Shown piece after piece: positions 5,716 to 13,003 of a DNA stretch of 13,147 nucleotides (the stretch's first letter is position 1; every line of letters starts with the position of its first letter). A program made the position numbers and the translations under genes. This DNA is from an uncultured Oscillospiraceae bacterium. GTDB lineage: Bacteria; Bacillota; Clostridia; Oscillospirales; Oscillospiraceae. The notes beneath the pieces were generated by a model. The model did not search any database. It was not told the DNA's origin and worked only from the letters and a program-made list of their open reading frames with translations. The DNA is taken from NCBI GenBank assembly GCA_910584835.1, contig CAJUEG010000072.1, forward strand, positions 1 to 13,147. The letters run 5' to 3'.

Positions 5716-7134
5716 TCATTTCACGACCTGTGCCTTGATGAGGTTGGTGGTGCCGCTGCTGCTCAGGGGCACCCCGGCGGTGATGACCACCGTGTCCCCG
5801 GGCTGCACCAGCCCCTCCTTTTTGGCGGTGTCCACGCACAGGGAGAACAGCCGGTCGGTGGAGTCCACGTTGCCGGACAGGAAGGGAACCACACCCCAGG
5901 AGATGGCCAGCTGGCGGCGCACCCGCTCCTCGGTGGTGAGGGCGGCCACGGCGCACCCGGGACGGAATCGGGAGATCATCCGGGCGGTGTAGCCGGACTG
6001 GGTGGCGGCCAGGATGGAGGTGGCCCCCAGGTCCATGGCGGTGAGGCAGCTGGTGTGGCTGATGGCGTCGGAGATGTTGCTGGTGTGGTCGAACACCCCG
6101 TTGCGGAACCGCTTCCAGTAGTCGATGCCCTCTTCGGCGGCCTCCACAATGCTCACCATGGTCTGCAGCGCCTCCACCGGGTGCTTGCCGGAGGCGGTCT
6201 CGCCGGACAGCATCACGCAGCTGGTGCCGTCAAACACGGCGTTGGCCACGTCGGACACCTCCGCGCGGGTGGGCCGGGGGTTGCGGATCATGGAGTCCAG
6301 CATCTGGGTGGCGGTGATGACCACCTTGCCCTTGTGGATGGCGGACTTGATCATCTTTTTCTGGAGCACCGGCACCTCGTAGGCGGGGATCTCCACCCCC
6401 AGGTCGCCCCGGGCCACCATCACGCCGTTGGCGGCGTTGGCGATGGCGTCCAGGTTATCCACGCCCTCCCGGTTCTCAATTTTGGCGATGATGCCGATGT
6501 CCTGGCCGCCGAAACTGTCCAGCACGGCGCGGATCTCCGCCACGTCGGAGGAGCGGCGGACAAAGGAGGCGGCCACAAAGTCGAAGTCGTTCTCCACCGC
6601 GAAGCGCAGGTCCTCCTTGTCCTTGTCGGTGAGGGCGGGCAGGGCGATGGACACGCCGGGGATATTGATGCTCTTGTGATTGGACAGGGGGCCGCCGGTG
6701 ACCACCCGGCAGCGGATGTCCTGGCCGTCGATGTCCTCCACCTCCAGGTCCACCAGGCCGTCGTCGATGAGCACGTGGCATCCGCTCTGGAGCTCCTGGT
6801 GGAGGTTGGCGTAGGTGACGGACACCTGCCGGGCGTCCCCCTCCACCTCCCGGGTGGTGAGGGTAAACGGGTCGCCGTCGCTGAGCTCGATGCGGCCGCA
6901 GGCAAAGGAGCGGATGCGGATCTCGGGGCCCTTGGTGTCCAAAATGGTGGCCACGGGCCGGCCCAGGCTGTCCCTCACCCGCTTGAACCGGGTGAGCAGG
7001 GCGCCGTGGGTCTCGTGGGTGCCGTGGGAGAAGTTGAAGCGGGCGGCGTCCATGCCGGACAGGATCAGCTGCTCGATGACCTCCTCGCTGTCGGAGGCGG
7101 GGCCAAGGGTGCAGATAATTTTTGTTTTTCTCAT
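5716..7134 (-). CDS. pyk: Pyruvate kinase
   Basis: A 472-aa glycolytic enzyme that transfers phosphate from phosphoenolpyruvate to ADP, giving ATP and pyruvate in the cytoplasm. Motifs in order: MRKTKIICTLGPAS, ARFNFSHG with Arg32, Asn34 and Ser36, LDTKGPEIR (65-73) and IIAKIENREG with catalytic Lys218 and Glu220. MVARGDLGVEIP follows with metal-binding Asp244, then ATQMLDSMI and SGETASGKHP. Glu71 in TKGPE corresponds to Glu117 of muscle pyruvate kinase, the residue linked to K+-dependence. The length fits the short form; the extra PEP-utiliser domain of Bacillus enzymes is absent. The ATG at 7134 has GGAGG 8 nt upstream. The open frame continues 22 codons further, into the leader. The gene appears monocistronic: TTGACA promoter upstream, strong terminator 3 nt downstream. 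Unusual inverted repeats flank the promoter. Confidence 0.97.
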   Translation of the reverse strand: MRKTKIICTLGPASDSEEVIEQLILSGMDAARFNFSHGTHETHGALLTRFKRVRDSLGRPVATILDTKGPEIRIRSFACGRIELSDGDPFTLTTREVEGDARQVSVTYANLHQELQSGCHVLIDDGLVDLEVEDIDGQDIRCRVVTGGPLSNHKSINIPGVSIALPALTDKDKEDLRFAVENDFDFVAASFVRRSSDVAEIRAVLDSFGGQDIGIIAKIENREGVDNLDAIANAANGVMVARGDLGVEIPAYEVPVLQKKMIKSAIHKGKVVITATQMLDSMIRNPRPTRAEVSDVANAVFDGTSCVMLSGETASGKHPVEALQTMVSIVEAAEEGIDYWKRFRNGVFDHTSNISDAISHTSCLTAMDLGATSILAATQSGYTARMISRFRPGCAVAALTTEERVRRQLAISWGVVPFLSGNVDSTDRLFSLCVDTAKKEGLVQPGDTVVITAGVPLSSSGTTNLIKAQVVK

Positions 7135-7149
7135 GCTGTGTTCCTCCAG

Positions 7150-7243
7150 TCTTGAAAGCACGATAATGTTGACCTTTCTGATTCCACCCACATCATACAC
7201 AAAGAACGTGAAATGTCAAGACGAATGGGGAAAGCTTTCAAGA
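7150..7243 (-). repeat. 10-bp inverted repeats flanking the pyk promoter
   Basis: GCTTTCAAGA at 7234-7243 and its exact complement TCTTGAAAGC at 7150-7159 lie on either side of the promoter. The upstream copy is 14 nt beyond the -35 box and is part of a GAAAGCTTTC palindrome (7230-7239). The downstream copy lies in the leader, 2 nt before the Shine-Dalgarno. Centre-to-centre distance is 84 bp. Confidence 0.6.
7192..7219 (-). promoter_or_regulatory. Promoter of pyk
   Basis: Leftward TTGACA (7219-7214, perfect), 16 nt, TATGAT (7197-7192, five of six). The predicted start near 7185 gives a leader of about 50 nt. Confidence 0.75.
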
Positions 7244-7284
7244 ACTGCCAATTTTTTTGGGAGGCAGGGGGCGGAAGTTTGGCG

Positions 7285-7315
7285 AAAAGAGACGGAGCGC
7301 CCGGCGCTCCGCCTC
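7285..7315 (-). terminator. Terminator after the CNNM/CorC gene
   Basis: Arms GAGGCGGAGCGC and GCGCTCCGTCTC (7315-7289) pair with one G-U around a tiny loop and are followed by TTTT (7288-7285). It begins 4 nt after the stop codon. Confidence 0.8.
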
Positions 7316-7319
7316 CTGT

Positions 7320-8666
7320 TTAAACCGTGTGTTCTTCCTCGGGCACGGGCTCCAGCCTGGAGACCAGGGCCCACTCCACCCGGCGCTCGGCAAAGCTGCG
7401 CACCCGGATGCGCAGCCCGCAGGCGTCCACCTCCAGCTGGGCGCCGTCCTCCGGGATGACGGACAGCTGGGCGAACACCAGCCCTCCCAGGGTGTCGGAC
7501 TCCTCCTCCTCGGGGAACTCCATGTCCAGGGCCTGGGCGATCTGCTCCAGGGGACATGAGCCGGACACCCGCCATACGCCGGGCTCCACCTCTTCAATGT
7601 CCTTTTCCTCCTGGGGGTCGAACTCGTCGTAGATGTTGCCCACGATCTCCTCCAGCAGGTCCTCCATGGTCACCAGGCCCGAGGTGCCGCCGTACTCGTC
7701 CACCACAATGGCCATATGTACCTTTTTGCTCTGCATATCCCGGAACAGCACGTCGGTGCGGACGGATTCCGGCACGAAGTAGGCGGGCCGCATCAGCTCG
7801 GCCAGGGATTTCGGGTGCTCCTCCTGGGCGCTGAGCAGAAAGTCCCGGGTGTTGAGGACGCCGACAATATCGTCCGCGTCCTCCTGATATACGGGGAAGC
7901 GGGACCGCCCGGAGGAGAGGATGGTGTTAAGCACGTCCTCATCGGTGTCCTGAAGCCACACCATCACCATGTCGGTGCGGTGGACCATCACGTCCTCGGC
8001 GGTGGTGTTGTTGAACTCGAAGATGTTTTCAATGAGCTCCTTTTCGGAGGACTCAATGGCCCCCCGCTCCTCGCCCAGGTCCACCATCATGCGGATCTCG
8101 TCCTCGCTGACGTCCTCCTGGTCGGCCCTGGGGTCGATGCCGAACAGGCGCAGCACGCCGTTGGTGGATTTGGACAGCAGCCAGATCACCGGCCGGAACA
8201 CCGCCGCCACGGCGGACACCGCCCCGGCGGTAAACCGGGCCACCCCCTCCGTTTTTTTCATGGCGATGCGCTTGGGGACCAGCTCCCCCAGCACCAGGCT
8301 GAAGTAGGACAGCACGACGGTGATGAGCACCACCATCAGGTTGTTGAGGGCGTGGGGGTCCAGGACGGTGACCCCCCGCTTTTCCACCAGCCAGTTCACC
8401 AGCGGGTCGGAGAAGCTGTCGGCGGCAAAGGCGGAGGACAGGAAGCCCGCCAAAGTGATGGCGATCTGGATGGCGGACAGGAAATTGTCCGGAGCCTGGG
8501 TGAGCTTGAGCAGCTTTTCCGCCTTTTTGTCCCCCTCCTCCGCCTGCTTTCGCAGCTTGGCCTCGGACAGGGAGATGACGGCGATCTCCGCCGCGGCAAA
8601 AAAGGCGTTAACCAGGATGAGGACGGCCAGTAAAATCAGCTTGGGTAAGAATGGGTCGTCGGACAA
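7320..8666 (-). CDS. CNNM/CorC-type (hemolysin family) transporter, TTG start
   Basis: A 448-aa membrane protein. The N-terminal DUF21/CNNM domain (about 1-180) contains hydrophobic segments near 8-32, 62-82, 107-130 and 145-165, with NAFFAAAEIAVISLSEAKLR and LVLGELVPKRIA, the hallmarks of the family. A CBS pair follows (about 220-345), including VVDEYGGTSGLVTMEDLLEE and IVGNI. The C-terminal CorC_HlyC domain (about 355-442) is acidic. Related proteins are Mg2+ or Na+/Mg2+ transporters in which CBS domains sense ATP-Mg; older databases call them hemolysins. Substrate cannot be read from the sequence. The start is TTG at 8666, with AGGAGG 9 nt upstream and no competing ATG; it gives MSDDPFLPKL and then the first membrane segment. 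It is monocistronic, with a promoter in the preceding intergenic region and a terminator 4 nt after the stop. Confidence 0.93.
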   Translation of the reverse strand: MSDDPFLPKLILLAVLILVNAFFAAAEIAVISLSEAKLRKQAEEGDKKAEKLLKLTQAPDNFLSAIQIAITLAGFLSSAFAADSFSDPLVNWLVEKRGVTVLDPHALNNLMVVLITVVLSYFSLVLGELVPKRIAMKKTEGVARFTAGAVSAVAAVFRPVIWLLSKSTNGVLRLFGIDPRADQEDVSEDEIRMMVDLGEERGAIESSEKELIENIFEFNNTTAEDVMVHRTDMVMVWLQDTDEDVLNTILSSGRSRFPVYQEDADDIVGVLNTRDFLLSAQEEHPKSLAELMRPAYFVPESVRTDVLFRDMQSKKVHMAIVVDEYGGTSGLVTMEDLLEEIVGNIYDEFDPQEEKDIEEVEPGVWRVSGSCPLEQIAQALDMEFPEEEESDTLGGLVFAQLSVIPEDGAQLEVDACGLRIRVRSFAERRVEWALVSRLEPVPEEEHTV

Positions 8667-8745
8667 GATGGATGACCTCCTATTTGATGTGCGGCCTGTT
8701 GAGTTTGCCGCTCCATTCTATGCGGCGCAGGCCTCAATAGACCAT

Positions 8746-8773
8746 AGTATAGCAGACTTTTCAAAAAAAGCAA
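8746..8773 (-). promoter_or_regulatory. Probable promoter of the CNNM/CorC gene
   Basis: Leftward TTGCTT (8773-8768), 16 nt, TATACT (8751-8746, five of six). The -35 box is formed by the last stem bases and first T residues of the trxA terminator. Predicted leader is about 75 nt. Confidence 0.5.
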
Positions 8774-8799
8774 GGGCCGCCCGGCGAAGCGGCCCTTGC
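8763..8799 (-). terminator. Terminator after trxA
   Basis: A perfect 11-bp stem GCAAGGGCCGC / GCGGCCCTTGC (8799-8770) with an 8-nt loop TTCGCCGG is followed by seven T (8769-8763). Confidence 0.95.
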
Positions 8800-8820
8800 A
8801 ATGCCTTATATGAAGAACTT

Positions 8821-8873
8821 GTATTCACATCTGAACATCTCTTGGTCAGGCGGCCGTTTGAGGCTGTGAATAC
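8821..8873. repeat. 9-bp inverted repeat in the trxA 3' region
   Basis: GTATTCACA (8821-8829) and TGTGAATAC (8865-8873) are exact complements 35 nt apart, between the trxA stop codon and its terminator. On the trxA transcript they would form a hairpin ahead of the terminator. No gene is seen in these 80 nt. Confidence 0.6.
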
Positions 8874-8879
8874 GGGTTC

Positions 8880-9188
8880 TCAGTCCAGCAGCGACAGCAG
8901 TTCCTCCTTGGGGCGGGCCCCCACCGCCTTGTTGGCGATCTGGCCGTCCCTGAACACCAGAAGGGTGGGGATGCTCATGACGCCGAACCGGGCGGCCAGC
9001 TCGGGCTGCTCGTCCACGTTCACCTTGCCCACGGCGATGTCGGGGCGCTCCTCGGCGACCTGGTCCACGATGGGGGACACCATGCGGCAGGGGCCGCACC
9101 AGGGGGCCCAGAAGTCCACCAGGACGGGCTTGCCGGACTGAAGCACCTCGGCCTCAAAATTTTCCTTGGTAATGGTCTGTACGGACAT
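8880..9188 (-). CDS. trxA: Thioredoxin
   Basis: A 102-aa cytoplasmic dithiol-disulfide reductase. The active site WCGPC is at 30-34 (Cys31 and Cys34) inside VDFWAPWCGPCRMVSPIVDQ, and the conserved cis-proline is Pro74 in VMSIPTLLVF. The ending DGQIANKAVGARPKEELLSL is typical. Length and motifs match ordinary thioredoxin-1, with no signal peptide or added domain. The ATG at 9188 has AAAGGAG 8 nt upstream, directly after the glycosyltransferase stop codon (16 nt gap), so it is the third gene of the glf operon. The open frame extends upstream only through glycosyltransferase coding sequence. Partner thioredoxin reductase is not in the window. An ordinary redox role is most likely; a special link to the glycan genes is not shown by the sequence. 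Confidence 0.96.
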   Translation of the reverse strand: MSVQTITKENFEAEVLQSGKPVLVDFWAPWCGPCRMVSPIVDQVAEERPDIAVGKVNVDEQPELAARFGVMSIPTLLVFRDGQIANKAVGARPKEELLSLLD

Positions 9189-9204
9189 GTTGGATTCTCC
9201 TTTA

Positions 9205-10233
9205 TCAATTGAATTTGTAAATCTTCTGGGCCACCCGGTAGAGCTGAACCGACAGCTTCCGCCCCTGGTAGCCGGGGATGTTGGTGCCCACATTGGTCAC
9301 CTTGTAGCGGCAGCGGCGGTAGAGGGCCGCGTCCTTTTGGCGCAGGTACTCCCACAGCTGGGTGCGCAGGCCAAGCGCCTCCGGCGTGCCCGCGATGACG
9401 GCGAAAATGGAGGAGATGGACATCATCATGGACAGGTAATTGAGCATATACCGCCCCAGCTTGGGCTGCATGGCCTTGAGGGCTATGATGTCGTGGGCGT
9501 CGATCATGTGCCTGGTGACCCGCACCTGCTGGTCGATGCGCCCGGCCATCACCGACTCGTTGACGCTCTGGTCCGCCCGGCCGATGAAGTAGCGGTACAG
9601 GTCCAGGTCCATGTAGTACAGCGTCTTGACATAGGGCAGGGGTTGGTAGACGAAAATGTTGTCCACATAGAAGGTGTGCTTGGGAAGCTCCAGGCCGCAG
9701 TCCCGCAGCAGCTGGGTGCGGTAGATGACCGAGTGCATCAGCAGGTACTGGGAGGTGCGGAAGCGGCGGATGGAGTCCCAGGTGATGATCTGATCGGTGG
9801 GGAACACGTTTTTGTACCCCATCACCTTGTGGGTGTTGTCCTCCACGTGCTCATAGACATAGTTGGCGATGAGCAGGTCCACCGGGGCGGGCATGGCGGC
9901 GAACTCCCGCAGCTTGGCCATCACGCGGGCCAAAGCGTCCGTGTCCAGCCAGTCGTCCGAGTCCACCACCTTGTAGTACAGGCCCCGGGCATGGCGGATG
10001 CCCTGGTTGACCCCCTCGCCGTGGCCGCCGTTCTCCTGGTGGATGGCCCGGATGATGTCCGGGTGCTTTGCCGCCCACTGGTCGCATTTGGCGGGGGTGT
10101 CGTCTTTGGTGGAGCCGTCGTCCACCAGGATGATCTCCGCGTCCTCCCCGGCAGCCAGCAGGGTCTCCACGCAGTGGTCCATGTAGGCCGCAGAGTTGTA
10201 GCAGGGGACGGCGAAGGTGATAAGTTTATCCAT
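9205..10233 (-). CDS. Family 2 glycosyltransferase
   Basis: A 342-aa GT-A-fold enzyme, probably a cytoplasmic or membrane-associated transferase building surface polysaccharide. The start MDKLITFAVPCYNSAAYMDH is the usual first beta strand. IILVDDGSTKDDT (34-46) binds the nucleotide, ENGGHGEGVNQGIRHARG follows, and VVDSDDWLD (89-97) holds the metal-binding DxD (Asp91, Asp93). The C-terminal half is alpha-helical with a hydrophobic stretch LNYLSMMMSISSIFAVIA but no clear membrane anchor. Donor and acceptor cannot be named; being directly downstream of glf, a UDP-galactofuranose donor is a reasonable guess. The ATG at 10233 has GGAGAG 7 nt upstream; a TTG 5 codons earlier overlaps that ribosome site and is rejected. 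It lies 43 nt after glf and 16 nt before trxA. Confidence 0.9.
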   Translation of the reverse strand: MDKLITFAVPCYNSAAYMDHCVETLLAAGEDAEIILVDDGSTKDDTPAKCDQWAAKHPDIIRAIHQENGGHGEGVNQGIRHARGLYYKVVDSDDWLDTDALARVMAKLREFAAMPAPVDLLIANYVYEHVEDNTHKVMGYKNVFPTDQIITWDSIRRFRTSQYLLMHSVIYRTQLLRDCGLELPKHTFYVDNIFVYQPLPYVKTLYYMDLDLYRYFIGRADQSVNESVMAGRIDQQVRVTRHMIDAHDIIALKAMQPKLGRYMLNYLSMMMSISSIFAVIAGTPEALGLRTQLWEYLRQKDAALYRRCRYKVTNVGTNIPGYQGRKLSVQLYRVAQKIYKFN

Positions 10234-10276
10234 GTTCGTTCTCTCCAAATCTAACGTCTAGTATTCCCGGGATGGG

Positions 10277-11470
10277 TCAAATCATGCTGTCCGCCAGTGC
10301 CAGCGCCCGGGCGGCGATGGCGTCCATGTTGTAGTACTTGTACTCCGCCAGGCGGCCCAGCAGGTGGAGGCTGGGATATTGATCCGCCTCCGCCTTATAC
10401 TTTGCGTACAAAGCGTTGTTGTCCGGGTTGATGATGGCGTAATAGGGGATCTCCCCGTCCGCGCCGGTGTAGGAGCGGGAGTACTCCTTCATGATGGTGG
10501 TGACGCCGGGCTTTTCCTGGCCGGTGAGGTGCTTGAACTCGGTGATGCGGGTGTAATCTCCGTCCACCGTGTAGTTCACGGTGCCATGGGACTGGAAATA
10601 GTCCTGGGGAAGGGTCTCGAACCCGAAGTCCAGCGTGCGGTAGGGCAGGGGGCCAAAGCGGAAGCCGAACAGCTCGTCGGCCTGGCCGGTGTAGATCACG
10701 GGGCCGCAAAACGCTTCCCCGTCCAGCTTGACGGCGCTGTCCGCCAGGTCCAGCCGCTCCAGCGCGTCCACCCCCGTCTCCACGGTGATGTTGGGGTGGT
10801 CCAGCATCCGCTCAAACATGGGGGTGTAGCCCTCCAGCGGCATTCCCTGGTAGGCGTCCATGAAATAGCGGTCGTCCCGGCTGAGCCGCACCGGCACCCG
10901 GGCGGTGGTAGCGGGGTCGATCTCCTCGGGGGTCTGGCCCCACTGCTTCATGGTGTAGTGTACGAACACGTGCTCGTAGACATAGCCGGCGATGGCGGCA
11001 ATTTCCGGGTCGGAGTTCCGGCGCAGCTCCAGGATGGTCACCTGGCTCTGGGCGGGGTAGGCGTCCAGCAGCTTAACCCCCAGCCGCGCCCCCTCTTCCG
11101 CCCCGAAGGCGGCTTCCATGGAGTCCAGGTTGAAGGGGACGGGGAAGGAAAGGCGGCCGTCCGCATCTCTGCGGGCCGGGACCGCCTCCGGGTTGTCCCG
11201 GGGCAGACTGGCGACGACCCGGTGCTGGTAGCGCCGCCATTTGGTGAACCGGGACAGGTAGTCGAATACCCGCTTGTCGTTGGTGTGGAAAATGTGGGGG
11301 CCGTACTGATGGATGAGCACCCCGGCCTGGTCCAGGCAGTCGTAGGCGTTGCCGCCCACGTGGGGGCGGCGCTCCAGCACCAGCACCTTTTGGTTTCCGT
11401 CCTCCGCCAGCCGCCGGGCGGCCACCGCCCCGGCGTAGCCCGCGCCCACGATCAGAGCGTCGTATGTCAT
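10277..11470 (-). CDS. glf: UDP-galactopyranose mutase
   Basis: A 397-aa flavoenzyme that interconverts UDP-galactopyranose and UDP-galactofuranose, the donor for galactofuranose residues in bacterial surface glycans. The N-terminal Rossmann motif VGAGYAGAVAARRLAE (8-23) binds FAD. ERRPHVGGNAYD and YGPHIFHTNDKRVFDYL (57-72) are family-specific. The C-terminal ITEFKHLTGQ, YYAIINPDN and LLGRLAEYKYYNMDA blocks also match. Length is as expected. The ATG at 11470 fits the universal MxYDxLIVGAG start, but only a poor GATGTGACG precedes it; no AGGAGG-type site is seen, unlike every other gene here. A promoter with an extended -10 lies about 60 nt upstream. It heads a glf - glycosyltransferase - trxA operon. 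Confidence 0.95.
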   Translation of the reverse strand: MTYDALIVGAGYAGAVAARRLAEDGNQKVLVLERRPHVGGNAYDCLDQAGVLIHQYGPHIFHTNDKRVFDYLSRFTKWRRYQHRVVASLPRDNPEAVPARRDADGRLSFPVPFNLDSMEAAFGAEEGARLGVKLLDAYPAQSQVTILELRRNSDPEIAAIAGYVYEHVFVHYTMKQWGQTPEEIDPATTARVPVRLSRDDRYFMDAYQGMPLEGYTPMFERMLDHPNITVETGVDALERLDLADSAVKLDGEAFCGPVIYTGQADELFGFRFGPLPYRTLDFGFETLPQDYFQSHGTVNYTVDGDYTRITEFKHLTGQEKPGVTTIMKEYSRSYTGADGEIPYYAIINPDNNALYAKYKAEADQYPSLHLLGRLAEYKYYNMDAIAARALALADSMI

Positions 11471-11532
11471 GATACGTCACATCATTTCTGGAATAGAGTG
11501 TCATGGCGGACAGCGCCGCCTCAACCTAGGGC

Positions 11533-11541
11533 ATTATATCA
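11533..11541 (-). promoter_or_regulatory. Extended -10 promoter of glf
   Basis: Leftward TGATATAAT (11541-11533) is a perfect extended -10 with a perfect TATAAT. The -35 position (TTCCAT, 17 nt away) is poor. Predicted start is near 11526, giving a leader of about 55 nt. Confidence 0.6.
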
Positions 11542-11654
11542 TAATAAAGTCGTCGATGGAAGGGCGAATTTATAAAAGTTGATAAATTTTCCCGGCGCTT
11601 TTTCTTTAGGCTGGGGGCGGGGGCGCAAAGGCGGGGGGCTGTGCAGAATTGGGA

Positions 11655-11683
11655 TTGTCAGGCGGCATAAAATGTGGTAAAGT
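11655..11683 (+). promoter_or_regulatory. Promoter of the DivIVA-like / fumarase-beta operon
   Basis: TTGTCA (11655-11660, five of six), 17 nt, TAAAGT (11678-11683) preceded by TGG, so an extended -10 as well. Predicted start is about 11690, 32 nt before the ATG. The AT-rich stretch 11542-11600 between the two divergent promoters holds no gene. Confidence 0.65.
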
Positions 11684-11721
11684 AAAGGAAAAGAGGCACA
11701 AGACAGAAAGAAGGAACTGAT

Positions 11722-12360
11722 ATGGAAAGCACTGCCGTCATTCAGAAATTCCGATCTGCGCTGGGGGGCTTCAACCGCCAGGACGTGCAGCAGTACATCG
11801 AGCAGGCCGCGGCCGCCCACCGGCAGGATATGGCCGCGCTCCAGGAGCGGCTGGACCAGGCGGAGGACAGGGCCGCCCAGCTGGAGGCCGCCCTGTCCGG
11901 CGCGGAAAACGCCAAGAGCGGCGCGGCGGCGGAGGAGGCCAAGGCCCGGGCCTGCCTGGAGGAGTCCACCCGGACGCTGGCCCGGCTGCGGGGGGAGCTG
12001 TCCCAGACCGAGTCCAAGCTGGCGGTGGCCAAGCAGGAGCTGTCCCGGCTCCAGGCCCAGGTGGGCAAGCTGGAGCCCATGGCGGACAGCTACGTCCAGC
12101 TGAAGGACCGGGTGGCCACGGTGGAGCTGGACGCCCACCGCAAGGCCCAGGACACGGTGAGCCAGGCCCGGGAGGAGGCGGAGCGCATCCGAAGCGAGAC
12201 CCGGGACTGGCTGAAAAGCGTGCTGGCCCAGTATGACACGCTGCGCCAGGGGATGGACGGCCTGCTGGAGCAGGTCCAGCTGCTCAGCCGGGGCTCGGAG
12301 AGCCTGGGAGCGCTGGACGACGCGGCGCGGGCGCTCAGGGAGCGGGGCGGCCAGGAATGA
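11722..12360 (+). CDS. DivIVA-like coiled-coil protein
   Basis: A 212-aa protein. Residues 1-27 (MESTAVIQKFRSALGGFNRQ then DVQQYIE) match the DivIVA/GpsB N-terminal domain, in which F-x-x-A-x-x-G-(F/Y)-x-x-x-x-V-x-x-(F/Y) is the hallmark of the membrane- or partner-binding hairpin. From about residue 30 to 125 there is a long Ala/Glu/Leu/Gln-rich heptad region, a predicted coiled coil, then an acidic-basic helix QAREEAERIRSETRDWLKSV (145-170) common in DivIVA proteins. The ATG has AAGGA 8 nt upstream. Family members mark cell poles or division sites and recruit partners; no enzyme domain is present. Its stop codon overlaps the start of the fumarase-beta gene (ATGA), which implies translational coupling. 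Whether it works in division, sporulation or as a scaffold cannot be told from the sequence. Confidence 0.82.
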   Translation: MESTAVIQKFRSALGGFNRQDVQQYIEQAAAAHRQDMAALQERLDQAEDRAAQLEAALSGAENAKSGAAAEEAKARACLEESTRTLARLRGELSQTESKLAVAKQELSRLQAQVGKLEPMADSYVQLKDRVATVELDAHRKAQDTVSQAREEAERIRSETRDWLKSVLAQYDTLRQGMDGLLEQVQLLSRGSESLGALDDAARALRERGGQE

Positions 12361-12944
12361 GCGCGCTGAGGTTACATACCGATGAGCTGGCCGTCCGCCT
12401 GCCCGAGCTGTGCGCCGGTGAGCGGGTGCTGCTGTCCGGGACCATCTACACCGCCCGGGACGCCGCCCATAAGCGGCTGTTCGCCCTGCTGGACGAGAAC
12501 AAGCCGTTGCCCTTTGAGCTGAAAGGAGCGGTCATCTACTACGCCGGGCCCACCCCGGGGCAGCAGGGGATGGCGGTAGGAGCCTGCGGCCCCACCACGT
12601 CGGGGCGGATGGACGCCTTTGCCCCCCGGCTGCTGGGCCTGGGCCTGGCGGCCATGATCGGCAAGGGGGAGAGGAGCCGGGAGGTTGTGGATGCCATCGT
12701 GCGCAATGGCGCGTGTTACTTCGCCGCCGTGGGCGGCGCGGGGGCGCTTATCGCCCGATGCATTGAGGCGGCGCAAGTCATTGCCTTCGACGATCTGGGG
12801 TGCGAGTCCGTCAAGCGCATGGAGGTGCGGGACCTGCCCCTCACGGTGGCCATCGACAGCCAGGGAAATGATCTGTTTCGCCAGGGCCGGGCGGAGTACC
12901 AGGCCATCGGCGGGGCTTCTTCCCCGAGGGCGATCCTTCTGTGA
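12357..12944 (+). CDS. Class I fumarase / TtdB-type hydro-lyase beta subunit
   Basis: A 195-aa protein matching the beta subunit (C-terminal domain) of iron-sulfur fumarate hydratase or tartrate dehydratase, which interconvert malate and fumarate, or tartrate and oxaloacetate. Signature blocks are LLSGTIYTARDAAHKRL (25-41), IYYAGPTP (60-67) and GACGPTTSGRMD (75-86). IGKGERS (101-107) and FAAVGGAGALIA (122-133) follow. The [4Fe-4S] cluster is carried by the alpha subunit in this family, and no alpha gene lies next to it: upstream is the DivIVA-like gene, overlapping by 4 nt, and downstream is a terminator and an opposing gene. It must either partner a distant alpha subunit or do something else. 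Fumarase is the more likely of the two substrates given the neighbouring C4-acid Na+ pump, but fumB and ttdB cannot be separated here. Confidence 0.9.
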   Translation: MSALRLHTDELAVRLPELCAGERVLLSGTIYTARDAAHKRLFALLDENKPLPFELKGAVIYYAGPTPGQQGMAVGACGPTTSGRMDAFAPRLLGLGLAAMIGKGERSREVVDAIVRNGACYFAAVGGAGALIARCIEAAQVIAFDDLGCESVKRMEVRDLPLTVAIDSQGNDLFRQGRAEYQAIGGASSPRAILL

Positions 12945-12946
12945 AT

Positions 12947-12988
12947 AAAAAAGCCCCCGCTTCCAAGAGAGGAAGCGGGGGCTTTTTT
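12947..12988. terminator. Bidirectional terminator
   Basis: Six A, a perfect 12-bp stem GCCCCCGCTTCC / GGAAGCGGGGGC with loop AAGAGA, then six T. It works in both directions: 2 nt after the fumarase-beta stop on the plus strand and 15 nt after the decarboxylase stop on the minus strand. Confidence 0.96.
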
Positions 12989-13003
12989 ATGTGAAATGCG
13001 GAA

